A stretch of 64,000 nt of DNA from Kocuria palustris (GTDB taxonomy: Bacteria; Actinomycetota; Actinomycetes; Actinomycetales; Micrococcaceae): the NCBI RefSeq assembly GCF_007666205.1, contig NZ_VDOR01000002.1:186001-250000 (forward strand), read 5' to 3'. The stretch's first letter is position 1, and every line of letters begins with the position of its first letter. Below are positions 1-8,532 of the stretch, piece after piece. The translations under genes and the position numbers were made by a program. The notes beneath the pieces were generated by a model. It did no database searches. It was not told where the DNA came from and saw only the letters and a list, made by a program, of their open reading frames with translations.

Positions 1-8
1 CCGGTGCC

Positions 9-1469
9 TCAGGGGCGGTTGACGCGCAGGACCCGGCCGGCAGGACGGAGGGCCGGCTGCGTGTCGTCGTCCGGGGCCTCGTCCGACCGGGCGCCGTCGC
101 CGCTGCCGTCGTCGGCGAAGCCGGCGACCTCCTTGCGGGGCAGATCGGGCACGAGCGGGCCGATGCCGCGCAGCAGCTCGAGCGTGACGTCCTCGTGCCG
201 GTCGACGGGGACGAAGCCGGGCTCGAGCGGCACCTCGCGCTCACCCGGGACGACGACCACGGGCATGCCGGCAGCGCATGCCGACTGGGCGCCGGCGATC
301 GAGTCCTCGACCGCGATGCAGTCCTCCGGCGCCGTCATGAGCCGATCGGCGGCGGTGCGGTACGGCTCGGGGTGCGGCTTGGCGTGCACGACGTCCTCGC
401 GGGAGACCGCTGCTCGGATCGCGTGGGGTGCGGCGGCCGCGGTCCCGGCGACGACCGCGGCCAGGGCATTGGTGACGATCGCCGCGGGGATCCCGGCGGC
501 GGCGAGCTCGTCGAGCAGCTCCGGGCGCGCCGGCAGGAACGGGACCCGCTCGGCCGTCGCGGCCGCGACCTCCGCCCCGATGCGGTCGGTGATCTCCTGC
601 AGCCCGCCGTCGGCGCCGCGGTCGATCATCAGCTGCGCCGACTCCTGCACCGTCCGGCCCAGGGTGCGCTGATCGTCCGCATCGGTCCAGTCCTGGCCGA
701 AGGAGCCGGCGACGGTGCGCTTGGCGACCGCCCACTCGGGCTCGGTGTCCACCAGGGTGCCGTCGTGATCGAGCAGGACCGCCTTGGGCCAGGAGCGCTG
801 CTCCGGATCGAGCCATTCGAGCAGCGCGAGGCTGAGCTGGCGATGATCGGCCAGATGGACGGCCCCCTGCTCCGGGGGCACCGCGACCGTGCCGGGCACG
901 ACGACGACCGTCATGCCGGCGGCCTGGGCGGCTTCGACGCCGGAGGGGGAGTCCTCGATGGCCACGCACTGCGCCGGATCCACGCGCAGCCGGCGGGCGG
1001 CCTCGAGATAGCCCTCGGGGGAGGGCTTGGCGGCGATGCCGTCGGCGAGCTCCCGGTCCCCGATGATGACGTCGAACATCGACTCGGGGCCCTTGGACGC
1101 GGTGTGCTCGGCCATCTCGGTCGTGGCGTTCGTGACGATCGCCGCCGGGATGCCCGCGGCGGCCACCTCCTCGAGCAGCCGTGCGACCCCCGGGATGAAG
1201 CCGGGATCGTGCTCTCGGAGCACCTCCCGGGACAGCCTGACGAGGCGCTCGCCGATCTCGCGGTCCTCGAGGTCGACGCCGCGCTCGCGCAGCCGCTCGA
1301 GCGTGAGGGCGATCGACCTGCCCATGACGTCCGTCGAGTCCGACGACGTCCAGGTCCCGCCGTGCTCAGCGGCCAGCCGGCGCTTGGCGAGGTCCCAGAG
1401 GGGCTCGGTGTCGAGCAGGGTGCCGTCGTGGTCGAACAGGACGGCCTGGGGGAACGTGCGTGGGGCCAT
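9..1469 (-). CDS. Tandem HAD-family phosphatase with two complete domains
   Basis: A 486-residue protein carries two full haloacid-dehalogenase hydrolases of the beta-phosphoglucomutase-like type, each about 220 residues. Domain 1 has the nucleophile motif DHDGT at D13/D15, a VTNAT motif, an AAKPSPEGY lysine motif and IEDSPSGVEAA. Domain 2 repeats this with DHDGT at D234/D236, VTNAL, HAKPHPEPY and VEDSIAGAQSA. Both active sites look intact, so both may dephosphorylate small phosphorylated metabolites; the substrate is unknown. About 45 residues of acidic, disordered tail follow. The ATG start lies 7 nt after TAGGGT, suggesting a leaderless mRNA. Single-domain enzymes of about 220-240 residues are usual for this family. 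Confidence 0.9.
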   Translation of the reverse strand: MAPRTFPQAVLFDHDGTLLDTEPLWDLAKRRLAAEHGGTWTSSDSTDVMGRSIALTLERLRERGVDLEDREIGERLVRLSREVLREHDPGFIPGVARLLEEVAAAGIPAAIVTNATTEMAEHTASKGPESMFDVIIGDRELADGIAAKPSPEGYLEAARRLRVDPAQCVAIEDSPSGVEAAQAAGMTVVVVPGTVAVPPEQGAVHLADHRQLSLALLEWLDPEQRSWPKAVLLDHDGTLVDTEPEWAVAKRTVAGSFGQDWTDADDQRTLGRTVQESAQLMIDRGADGGLQEITDRIGAEVAAATAERVPFLPARPELLDELAAAGIPAAIVTNALAAVVAGTAAAAPHAIRAAVSREDVVHAKPHPEPYRTAADRLMTAPEDCIAVEDSIAGAQSACAAGMPVVVVPGEREVPLEPGFVPVDRHEDVTLELLRGIGPLVPDLPRKEVAGFADDGSGDGARSDEAPDDDTQPALRPAGRVLRVNRP

Positions 1470-1476
1470 GGGCTCC

Positions 1477-1482
1477 ACCCTA
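1477..1482 (-). promoter_or_regulatory. -10 box of leaderless promoter for the tandem HAD gene
   Basis: TAGGGT on the minus strand is followed by 7 nt and then the ATG at 1469, so transcription would begin at or next to the start codon. A GGAG inside the spacer is too close to the ATG to act as a normal ribosome binding site. Confidence 0.5.
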
Positions 1483-1558
1483 TCGGCGCCCTGGCCGGGC
1501 GCCTCGGCGATCGGGCGGCGCCGGTTCCGAGGGGCTCGACGCATCGCGCGGCGCGGCG

Positions 1559-2545
1559 TCAGTCGTGGCCGTGGCCCAGGCTCTCGTGGCGGCGATGCGA
1601 GGCCGGCTCCAGCTGGAAGGTCGTGTGCTGCACCGCGACCGGGAAGTGCTCGACGGCGCACAGCTGCAGGGCGTCCAGGACGGAGGGCAGGGAGCCGTCG
1701 TGGAAGCACTCGTCCTCGACGACGACGTGCGCGGTGAGCACGGGGACCCCTGTGGCGACCAGGCTGGCGTGCAGGTCGTGGACGGCGACGACGTGCGGGA
1801 CGGTCTCGAGGTGCTCGGCGACCTCGGCCACGTCCAGCCCGCGCGGTGCGGACTCGAGCAGCACCGAGCCGGACTCCCGCAGCAGGAGCAGGGCCCTCGG
1901 CAGGATCAGCACGGCGATCAGCAGGCCGGCCAGCGCGTCGGCCCCGGTCCAGCCCGTGAAGCGGATCGCGGCAGCCGCCGCGATCACGGCCACGGAGCCC
2001 AGGGCGTCGTTGAGCACCTCGAGGAAGGCCGCGCGCATGTTCAGGGACTGGCCGCGGCCGCCCGAGAGCACGAGCAGCGAGGCGATGTTGGCCGCCAGGC
2101 CCACGGCCCCGATCACGGCCAGGAGCACGACGTCGACGTCGTCGGCCGGCGGGGGATCGATCAGGCGGCGGATGCCCTCGACGATCGCGTAGACGCCGAC
2201 CGCGAGCAGGACGGCGGCCTGCAGGCCCGCGGCCAGGATCTCGGCGCGCTGCCAGCCCCAGGTGCGGCGCGAGGACCGGGGGCGGGTGCTCAGCAGGGAG
2301 GCGACGAGGGCCACCAGGAGGCCGCCGGCGTCCACGAGCATGTGCGCGGCGTCCACGAGCAGCGCCAGGGAGCCGGTGATCGCCGCGCCGATCAGCTCGG
2401 CGATCAGGATCGAGGCCGTGATGCCGAAGGCGATCGCCAGGCGGGTCCGGCCGGCGCCGGCCGCATGATCGTGGCCGTGGCCGTGGCCGTGGGCGGGGCT
2501 CGTCCGGGCGGCGCGGCGGCCACCCGGCTCGTGCCGATCGGCCAT
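1559..2545 (-). CDS. Cation diffusion facilitator family metal exporter
   Basis: A 328-residue inner-membrane protein with six predicted transmembrane segments and a cytoplasmic C-terminal domain, as in CzcD/ZitB-type CDF transporters that export Zn, Co or Cd by proton antiport. A His-rich stretch (HGHGHGHDH) lies near residue 20 and the protein ends in HGHD, both likely metal-binding. TM2 has the usual HxxxD site (HMLVD). The TM5 site reads ExxxD (LEVLND), with Glu in place of the common His, which may shift metal preference. The ATG at 2545 is chosen over an upstream start because GAGGGGG lies about 6 nt before it. Confidence 0.92.
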   Translation of the reverse strand: MADRHEPGGRRAARTSPAHGHGHGHDHAAGAGRTRLAIAFGITASILIAELIGAAITGSLALLVDAAHMLVDAGGLLVALVASLLSTRPRSSRRTWGWQRAEILAAGLQAAVLLAVGVYAIVEGIRRLIDPPPADDVDVVLLAVIGAVGLAANIASLLVLSGGRGQSLNMRAAFLEVLNDALGSVAVIAAAAAIRFTGWTGADALAGLLIAVLILPRALLLLRESGSVLLESAPRGLDVAEVAEHLETVPHVVAVHDLHASLVATGVPVLTAHVVVEDECFHDGSLPSVLDALQLCAVEHFPVAVQHTTFQLEPASHRRHESLGHGHD

Positions 2546-2637
2546 GCTGCGCCCCCTCGTTCTCGCGGATGTCCCGGAATCTATCACGGGCTCGCCGGCC
2601 CCGGTCGGGCCCGTGCCGCGAGGTCCCCGGGGCCTCG

Positions 2638-2643
2638 TAGGAT
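2638..2643 (+). promoter_or_regulatory. -10 box of leaderless promoter for the small membrane protein
   Basis: TAGGAT is followed by 6 nt and then the ATG at 2650, the spacing expected when the first base of the start codon is the transcription start. Confidence 0.5.
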
Positions 2644-2649
2644 GGAGCC

Positions 2650-3204
2650 ATGAGCGCTCCGCTGGACGACCCCCGACGCCGCGGAGCCGTGCCCGGGATC
2701 GTCGCGGTGCTGGCGCCCGCGGCCCCGCTGCTGCTGGCCGCCTGGCTTGCGCTGTCCTCGGCCCCCGTGGGCGGACCGGGTGCCCGGTGGGGGATCTGGC
2801 TGGGGGCCCTCGGGGCTCCGCTGGCCCTGCTGCTGTGGACCGCGACCGGGCTGATGCTCTCCGATGCCCGCCGCTACGCGCAGCGACGCCCCCGTCCGCT
2901 GACCTGCTGGCTGATGGTCGCCTCGTGGGCGCTGGCCGTCGTGCTGGGGACGCTGCTGCCGGATCTGGTGGACGGCGAGCCGGCCTCGATCTTCCTGAGC
3001 GCCTTCCCCGGGGCCACCGTGGGGCTGAGCTCGGGCTTCGCCAACACCATCGGCGTCCTCATGTTCGCGTCCGCTGCGGCCGCCCTCGTCGCCGCCGCCC
3101 TCGACGTCCGCCGCACTCGTCTCCTCGCCCGGGGAGAGCCCCTCGCGCCGGATCCCGAGGAGGAGGACCGGCTGAGGGAGCAGTGGCTCGAGTCCTTCCG
3201 CTGA
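2650..3204 (+). CDS. Hypothetical four-segment membrane protein
   Basis: A 184-residue protein with four hydrophobic segments, at roughly residues 14-36, 46-69, 84-104 and 122-148, and a charged cytoplasmic tail that ends in a Glu/Arg-rich stretch. No family motif is recognised. It is divergent from the metal exporter and followed 66 nt later by the phospholipid synthase-like gene, with which it may share a transcript. The start codon lies 6 nt after TAGGAT, so the mRNA is probably leaderless. It is a real gene by codon use and clear membrane topology; its function is unknown. Confidence 0.75.
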   Translation: MSAPLDDPRRRGAVPGIVAVLAPAAPLLLAAWLALSSAPVGGPGARWGIWLGALGAPLALLLWTATGLMLSDARRYAQRRPRPLTCWLMVASWALAVVLGTLLPDLVDGEPASIFLSAFPGATVGLSSGFANTIGVLMFASAAAALVAAALDVRRTRLLARGEPLAPDPEEEDRLREQWLESFR

Positions 3205-3270
3205 GCCGCTCCGCCGTCCGCCCGTGGCACCCCTGACCGCCGCCCCTCACCTGCTGAACGGAACACCCGG

Positions 3271-3891
3271 ATGAACAAGGCACTGGACGCACTGCGCGAC
3301 GGCCTCGTGCCGCCCTCCCGGGGAGAGGAGCCCGCGCCGAAGCGCGACAGCGGGCTCCTGACCGTCCCCAACGCCGTGACCGTCCTGCGCTTCGCGCTGA
3401 TCATCCCGGCGATCGCGGCGATCCTGCAGATCCAGGAGCGGCCGTGGATGCCGCTCGTGCTCGTGACCATCTTCTCGCTGACCGACTGGGTCGACGGCTT
3501 CCTGGCGCGGCTGCTCGACCAGTACAGCGACATCGGCGCCCGGCTCGACCCCATTGCGGATCGGCTGGGCCTGGGACTGGTGATCATCGCGCTGACCGTC
3601 GAGGGGATGCTGCCCCTGTGGGCGGTCGTCGTGATCGCGATCGTCGACATCACCCTGGGCATCGCGCTGGTCCGGCTCCGGGTCGCCGACCGGATGAAGG
3701 TCACCTGGGCCGGCAAGCTGCGCACGGCCCTCACGATGTTCGGCGTGGTCGCGGTGCTGGCCGGGCCGGCCTTCGACTGGGCCTGGCTGTCGGCGCTGGG
3801 CTCGGCGTGCGTGCAGGTCGGCGCCGTGCTGCACGTCCTGACGGGCATCGGCTACCTGCGCACCGCCCGTCGTCTCAGCCGCGGCGCATGA
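3271..3891 (+). CDS. CDP-alcohol phosphatidyltransferase family protein
   Basis: A 206-residue membrane enzyme of the family that includes phosphatidylglycerophosphate and cardiolipin synthases. The full catalytic signature D-x2-D-G-x2-A-R-x8-G-x3-D-x3-D is present at about residues 73-97 (TDWVDGFLAR, then GARLDPIADR). Hydrophobic segments surround it, so the active site sits at the membrane surface. It should transfer a phosphatidyl group from CDP-diacylglycerol to a polar alcohol. Glycerol-3-phosphate is one candidate, but inositol phosphate or phosphatidylglycerol cannot be excluded from sequence. Its 3' end overlaps the convergent acetyltransferase gene by 17 nt. Confidence 0.88.
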   Translation: MNKALDALRDGLVPPSRGEEPAPKRDSGLLTVPNAVTVLRFALIIPAIAAILQIQERPWMPLVLVTIFSLTDWVDGFLARLLDQYSDIGARLDPIADRLGLGLVIIALTVEGMLPLWAVVVIAIVDITLGIALVRLRVADRMKVTWAGKLRTALTMFGVVAVLAGPAFDWAWLSALGSACVQVGAVLHVLTGIGYLRTARRLSRGA

Positions 3892-4528
3892 CGGCCTGCT
3901 CGACGCCCAGCGCATCGGTCATCAGCTCGACGAGCTCGAACCCGCTGCGCTCGTAGAGGCGGCGGCTGCCCGGGGTCGTCGCCTCGAGCACCGCGGGCAG
4001 CCCCTCGGCGCGGGCGAGCCCGTGCTCGAGCAGGGTCGAGCCCACGCGGCGCCCCTGCGCCGCGGGTGCCACGGTCAGCATGGCCAGCCGCCAGTGCGGC
4101 TCCCGGGGGTGCAGGCGGTCCAGATCCCGGTGGTCCTGCGCCTCGATCTCCGGGTCGACCCCCAGGATCGCCTCGGCCCGCTCCTGGACGTCGTTGCGCG
4201 CCGGGCTGGGCGCCTCCGGATCGACGGGCCGGTCCCAGATCGCCACGCCGAGCAGCTCCGGGGCCTGCTGGCCCTGCCGACCCGACAGGACGGCAACGTC
4301 CACCTCGGCGCGCTGCAGCCAGTCCTCCTCGAGCAGCAGGCGGTAGTGCTCGTTCAGCCGCTTGGTGAGGTCGTCGCCGCCGGCCGCGTGCGCGCGGGTC
4401 CAGGGATCGTCGGTGAAGGCCAGGGCCATCACGGCGGCTGCCGCCTCGGCGTCCTCGGGAGTCGCTCGGCGCACGCTGATCTGCGCGGCGGCCTCCTGGC
4501 CGGCGTCGGCGGTGCGGGGGGAGTCCAT
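3875..4528 (-). CDS. GNAT family N-acetyltransferase
   Basis: A 217-residue protein with the GNAT fold. The acetyl-CoA binding motif A is visible as LTVAPAAQGRRVGSTLLEHG, followed by the C-terminal LYERSGFE strand-helix typical of the family. The acceptor substrate is unknown. A longer reading frame exists, but the ATG at 4528 is preferred because GAGAGGA lies about 6 nt upstream. The 3' end overlaps the convergent phosphatidyltransferase gene by 17 nt. Confidence 0.87.
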   Translation of the reverse strand: MDSPRTADAGQEAAAQISVRRATPEDAEAAAAVMALAFTDDPWTRAHAAGGDDLTKRLNEHYRLLLEEDWLQRAEVDVAVLSGRQGQQAPELLGVAIWDRPVDPEAPSPARNDVQERAEAILGVDPEIEAQDHRDLDRLHPREPHWRLAMLTVAPAAQGRRVGSTLLEHGLARAEGLPAVLEATTPGSRRLYERSGFELVELMTDALGVEQAVMRRG

Positions 4529-4703
4529 GGCGGTCCTCTCGTCTCGACGGCGCAGCGCGCGGATCCGCCGGGCCCGTGCCGGGGACGGCTCCGGGAGCTC
4601 GTGCTGCGCGGCGCTGCGATGATGCTCGGACTCCACGGTAACGGCCCGCGCGCCGGCCGGCCGACCGCGCGGTCGCTCGGCAGGGACCCCGGCGGGCCGG
4701 GAG

Positions 4704-5171
4704 TCAGCGCTTCGACTCGGAGACCCAGATCGGGATCACGCCGCGCACCACCTCGGTGCCGTCGCGCAGCCGGGCCGTCACCCGCACGGGGATCTCGCAG
4801 GGCAGCGGCTGCTGCCAGTCCTGGGGATCCGTCTCGGCATGGCAGCGGACGTCGCCGGGGACCTTGGCCACGTAGTCCAGGCTGATGCCCTTGGGGATCC
4901 ACCGCGCGCCGGGGGCGACCGTGGCCTCGGCGAGCAGGCCCATGGCGGCCTCGAGGCCGTTGCCCACGGCCAGGGCGTGGACCGTGCCGATGTGGTTCTG
5001 CACGGCCCGTCGCTTCCTGATCTGCACGACGGCCCGGTGCGGGGCCATCTCGATCACCTGCGGGCGCACGGAGGCGAAGTACGGGGCCTTGAGCATGTAG
5101 GCCAGGGAGAAGGCCTGCCGGCCCAGAGGGCGAGCCGAGAGCCGCTGGTACAGCTGATGCGTGGAGGTCAT
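4704..5171 (-). CDS. DUF4442 hotdog-fold thioesterase-like protein
   Basis: A 155-residue single-domain protein resembling the DUF4442/PaaI-like hotdog thioesterases, which hydrolyse acyl-CoA or related thioesters. The segment NHIGTVHALAVGNGLEAAMG matches the hotdog central helix region. The natural substrate is unknown. The ATG at 5171 is selected because TACCAT lies 6 nt upstream, giving a leaderless transcript; the longer frame upstream runs into the clpB promoter region and has no support. It is divergent from clpB. Confidence 0.78.
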   Translation of the reverse strand: MTSTHQLYQRLSARPLGRQAFSLAYMLKAPYFASVRPQVIEMAPHRAVVQIRKRRAVQNHIGTVHALAVGNGLEAAMGLLAEATVAPGARWIPKGISLDYVAKVPGDVRCHAETDPQDWQQPLPCEIPVRVTARLRDGTEVVRGVIPIWVSESKR

Positions 5172-5177
5172 GGGGCG

Positions 5178-5183
5178 ATGGTA
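5178..5183 (-). promoter_or_regulatory. -10 box of leaderless promoter for the DUF4442 gene
   Basis: TACCAT on the minus strand is followed by 6 nt and then the ATG at 5171. Confidence 0.5.
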
Positions 5184-5245
5184 GGCCGCGGGGTGGGGCA
5201 GATCACAGGCGGCCCCTCTGAGCCGCCGAGACGGCGCCCCGCAGC

Positions 5246-5289
5246 GGAATGAACTCTGGCGCAGAAAAGTTGATAAAGGTAGACTCAAG
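5246..5289 (+). promoter_or_regulatory. SigH/SigR-type promoter and degenerate HAIR element for clpB
   Basis: GGAAT (5246-5250) is followed by exactly 18 nt and GTT (5269-5271). This is the consensus of SigR/SigH stress promoters in Actinobacteria. A perfect right half of the HspR-binding HAIR element, ACTCAAG, lies at 5283-5289, with a degenerate left half (gTTGAta) the expected 7 nt upstream. Together they suggest thiol-oxidative/heat induction by a SigH-like factor plus HspR repression, as known for clpB in mycobacteria and Streptomyces. The match to GGAAT-N18-GTT is exact; the HAIR left half is weak. Confidence 0.65.
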
Positions 5290-5365
5290 GCAAGCGATCA
5301 CAGAGGCGTCAGGGTCCGCGGAGTCAGTGCAGCGGACGGGAGCGCCGGAACCGGAGGACTTCTTC

Positions 5366-7966
5366 ATGGACACTCAGCTGACCACTCGCTCGCAGGAGGC
5401 CGTCTCCGCGGCGGCCACCGCGGCCTCGACCGGGGGCCATCCGCAGATCGAGCCCCTGCATCTGCTCGACGCCCTGCTCCAGCAGCGCGACGGCGTGGCC
5501 GACGCCGTGCTGGCGGCCGCCGGCGCGGACGTCGCCGCGCTCGCGTCCACCACGGCCCAGAAGCTCGGCGCCATGCCGTCCGTCTCGGGGGCCACCGCCA
5601 ACCAGGCGCAGTTCAACCGCGCGGCCCTGCAGGCCGTCAAGTCCGCCGAGGCCTTCGCCCGCGAGCTCGGCGACGAGTACGTCTCGACCGAGCACCTGCT
5701 CTTCGGCATCGCCGACGGCCAGGGGGCTGCGGCCGAGGCGCTCGCCGCGGCCGGCGCGGATCCGTCGACCATCCGCGCCGCGATCCCGCAGGTCCGCGGC
5801 GACCGCCGCGTGACCTCACCGGATCCCGAGCAGACGTTCCAGGCGCTCGAGAAGTTCGGCACCGACCTGACGGCGATCGCCCGCGACGGCAAGCTCGATC
5901 CGGTGATCGGGCGCGACGGCGAGATCCGGCGCGTGGTCCAGGTGCTCTCGCGCCGCACCAAGAACAACCCGGTGCTGATCGGCGAGCCCGGCGTGGGCAA
6001 GACCTCGGTGGTCGAGGGCCTGGCTCAGCGCATGGTCGCCGGCGACGTCCCCGAGTCGCTGCGCGGCAAGACCCTGATCGCACTCGACGTCGGAGCCATG
6101 ATCGCCGGCGCCAAGTACCGCGGCGAGTTCGAGGAGCGCTTCAAGGCCGTCCTGGACGAGATCAAGGCCTCGGAGGGCCAGGTCGTCACGTTCATCGACG
6201 AGATCCACACGATCGTGGGCGCCGGCGGCGGCTCCGAGGGCGCCATGGACGCGGGCAACATGCTCAAGCCCATGCTGGCCCGCGGCGAGCTGCGCCTGAT
6301 CGGTGCGACCACGCTCGACGAGTACCGCGAGAACATCGAGAAGGACGCCGCCCTGGAGCGCCGCTTCCAGCAGGTCTACGTGGGGGAGCCGTCGGTCGAT
6401 GACACCGTCGCGATCCTGCGCGGGCTCAAGGAGCGCTACGAGGCCCACCACAAGGTCCAGATCGCCGACAGCGCCCTCGTGGCCGCGGCCGGGCTGTCGA
6501 ACCGGTACATCCCGTCGCGGCAGCTGCCGGACAAGGCCATCGACCTGGTCGACGAGGCCGCCTCTCGCCTGCGCATGGAGATCGACTCCGCCCCGGAGGA
6601 GATCGACCAGCTGCGCCGCCAGGTGGACCGGCTGACCATGGAGGAGCTCGCGCTGGACGGCGAGACCGATCCGGCGTCCGTCGAGCGGCTGGCCGCCCTG
6701 CGCAAGGACAAGGCCGACCGTCAGGCCGAGCTCGACGTCCTGAACTCCCGGTGGGAGCAGGAGAAGGCCGGGCTGAACCGCGTGGGCGATCTCAAGGCGC
6801 AGATCGACGACCTGCGCTCGCAGGCCGAGCGCGCCCAGCGCGGCGGCGACCTGGGGGAGGCCTCGCGGCTGCTCTACGGCGAGATCCCGTCCCTGCAGAA
6901 GGAGCTGGAGAAGGCCCAGGAGCAGGAGGACGCCGCGGGCGAGCGCGAGCTCATGGTCTCCGAGGAGGTCACGGCCGACGACATCGCCGAGGTCATCTCC
7001 GCCTGGACCGGCATCCCGGCCGGCAGGATGCTGCAGGGCGAGTCGGAGAAGCTGCTCGAGATGGAATCCATCCTGGGGCAGCGGCTGATCGGGCAGGACC
7101 GCGCCGTGCAGGCCGTCGCGGACGCGGTGCGGCGCTCGCGCGCCGGGGTCTCTGACCCGGACCGCCCGATCGGCTCGTTCCTCTTCCTGGGGCCCACGGG
7201 CGTCGGCAAGACGGAGCTGGCCAAGGCGCTGGCGGAGTTCCAGTTCGACGACGAGCGGGCCCTGGTGCGCATCGACATGTCGGAGTACTCGGAGAAGCAC
7301 TCCGTCTCCCGCCTGGTCGGGGCGCCTCCGGGCTACGTCGGCTACGAGGAGGGCGGCCAGCTCACCGAGTCGGTGCGCCGCCGTCCGTACTCGGTCGTGC
7401 TGCTCGACGAGGTCGAGAAGGCCCACCCGGAGGTCTTCGACATCCTCCTGCAGGTGCTGGACGACGGCCGTCTCACCGACGGCCAGGGCCGGACCGTGGA
7501 CTTCCGCAACACGATCCTGATCCTGACCTCGAACCTGGGCAGCCAGTTCCTGGTCGATCCGGAGCTCGACGAGACCGCCAAGCGCGACGCGGTGATGAGC
7601 GTGGTCAGCGCCTCGTTCAAGCCCGAGTTCCTGAACCGGCTCGACGAGACGATCATGTTCGACCCGCTGTCCACCGAGGACCTCTCGCACATCGTGGAGA
7701 TCCAGGTGCGCCAGCTCGCGCAGCGCCTCGAGCAGCGCCGCCTGCGCCTCGAGGTCACGCCTGCGGCCACCGAGTGGCTGGGCCTGACCGGGTTCGACCC
7801 GGCCTACGGCGCCCGTCCGCTGCGCCGGCTGGTGCAGCAGCAGATCGGCGACCGGCTGGCCCGCGGCCTGCTCTCCGGCGACATCGTCGACGGCGACGTC
7901 GTGCGCGTGGATGTCGATCCCGGCATAGACAGCGACGGCCTGGTGGTCACGGCCGAGCGCGGCTGA
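5366..7966 (+). CDS. clpB: ATP-dependent chaperone ClpB
   Basis: An 866-residue Hsp100 disaggregase. It threads aggregated proteins through a hexameric ring and hands them to DnaK/DnaJ/GrpE. The two Clp N-terminal repeats (about residues 1-145) precede the first AAA+ domain, with Walker [10 protein letters not shown] near residue 206 and Walker B FIDEIHT. A coiled-coil middle domain follows at about 400-525. The second AAA+ domain has GPTGVGKTE near 609 and LLDEVEKAH. There is no ClpP-binding loop, as expected for ClpB. The start at 5366 follows CGGAGGA by 7 nt. The length is normal. Confidence 0.97.
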   Translation: MDTQLTTRSQEAVSAAATAASTGGHPQIEPLHLLDALLQQRDGVADAVLAAAGADVAALASTTAQKLGAMPSVSGATANQAQFNRAALQAVKSAEAFARELGDEYVSTEHLLFGIADGQGAAAEALAAAGADPSTIRAAIPQVRGDRRVTSPDPEQTFQALEKFGTDLTAIARDGKLDPVIGRDGEIRRVVQVLSRRTKNNPVLIGEPGVGKTSVVEGLAQRMVAGDVPESLRGKTLIALDVGAMIAGAKYRGEFEERFKAVLDEIKASEGQVVTFIDEIHTIVGAGGGSEGAMDAGNMLKPMLARGELRLIGATTLDEYRENIEKDAALERRFQQVYVGEPSVDDTVAILRGLKERYEAHHKVQIADSALVAAAGLSNRYIPSRQLPDKAIDLVDEAASRLRMEIDSAPEEIDQLRRQVDRLTMEELALDGETDPASVERLAALRKDKADRQAELDVLNSRWEQEKAGLNRVGDLKAQIDDLRSQAERAQRGGDLGEASRLLYGEIPSLQKELEKAQEQEDAAGERELMVSEEVTADDIAEVISAWTGIPAGRMLQGESEKLLEMESILGQRLIGQDRAVQAVADAVRRSRAGVSDPDRPIGSFLFLGPTGVGKTELAKALAEFQFDDERALVRIDMSEYSEKHSVSRLVGAPPGYVGYEEGGQLTESVRRRPYSVVLLDEVEKAHPEVFDILLQVLDDGRLTDGQGRTVDFRNTILILTSNLGSQFLVDPELDETAKRDAVMSVVSASFKPEFLNRLDETIMFDPLSTEDLSHIVEIQVRQLAQRLEQRRLRLEVTPAATEWLGLTGFDPAYGARPLRRLVQQQIGDRLARGLLSGDIVDGDVVRVDVDPGIDSDGLVVTAERG

Positions 7967-7978
7967 CCGATCGGCGGC

Positions 7979-8018
7979 GGCTCGACCCGGTGCGCTCGCG
8001 GGCGCACCGGGTCGAGCC
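7979..8018 (+). terminator. Strong hairpin after clpB
   Basis: A perfect 17-bp stem (7979-7995 with 8002-8018) encloses a 6-nt loop, starting 13 nt after the clpB stop codon. No long U-tract follows, which is common in GC-rich Actinobacteria. Confidence 0.8.
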
Positions 8019-8130
8019 GTTCCAGTCCGAACGTGTACCCTGGGGCCACGAATCACACGCACATCACCGGGGCAGCGCTGCGTGTCGACAGGCTGCCGAC
8101 CGGAACCGAGAGACAGAGGGGGTCACGCTC

Positions 8131-8346
8131 ATGGGGCGCGGCCGTCAAAAGGCGAAGGCAACGCGACAGGCTCGGGAGATGAAGTACTTCAGCCCCGAGA
8201 CCGACTACAGCGCACTGCAGCGCGAGCTGCGGCAGTCGGGTCCGACCGAGCATCGGCCCCCGGCGGTCCGGGAGGACCAGGACGATCTCCTGGATCCCCA
8301 CGCGGACGACCAGGACAGCTACGAGTACGACGACCGCCGTCGCTGA
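8131..8346 (+). CDS. DUF3073 family protein
   Basis: A 71-residue protein with a basic N-terminus (MGRGRQKAKATRQAREMKYF) and a very acidic C-terminal half rich in Asp, Glu and Tyr. This layout is characteristic of the actinobacterial DUF3073 family, which is usually encoded next to purM, as here. Its function is unknown; the basic head suggests RNA or ribosome contact, but that is inference. The ATG follows an AGAGGGGG ribosome binding site. The longer upstream frame overlaps the clpB terminator and is not used. Confidence 0.85.
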   Translation: MGRGRQKAKATRQAREMKYFSPETDYSALQRELRQSGPTEHRPPAVREDQDDLLDPHADDQDSYEYDDRRR

Positions 8347-8428
8347 TCCGGGCCCGTGAGGCGCCCGCGCGCCCCGGTGCCGCAGAGGCGGACGGAGCCG
8401 GCGGGGCCCCATCCCGGAAGCCGAGGAC

Positions 8429-8466
8429 GAGGAGCCCCTCACCGCAGCAGCGGTGAGGGGCTCCTC
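8429..8466. terminator. Bidirectional terminator between the DUF3073 gene and purM
   Basis: A perfect 17-bp stem (8429-8445 with 8450-8466) with a 4-nt AGCA loop lies between two convergent genes, so it can stop transcription from both sides. Confidence 0.85.
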
Positions 8467-8532
8467 GCATGTCCGGGCCGTCTGCGGGGACGCCGGCGCC
8501 TTCCGGTCCGGGCCCCGGTGCCGGTCGGGGCC

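Noticed and set aside
2644-2649. GGAG just before several start codons as ribosome binding sites
   Set aside because: At 1469, 2650 and 26056 the GGAG lies only about 2-3 nt from the start codon, too close for normal initiation, and the -10 box spacing fits a leaderless start better.
9-2651. An 880-codon minus-strand open frame over the first 2.6 kb
   Set aside because: Only the part from ATG 1469 is a recognisable protein. The upstream 394 codons are Arg/Pro-rich shadow of the CDF exporter gene, which has its own motifs and ribosome binding site.
5816-8062. A 748-codon minus-strand frame opposite clpB
   Set aside because: It is the antisense shadow of clpB, with no family motif and extreme composition.
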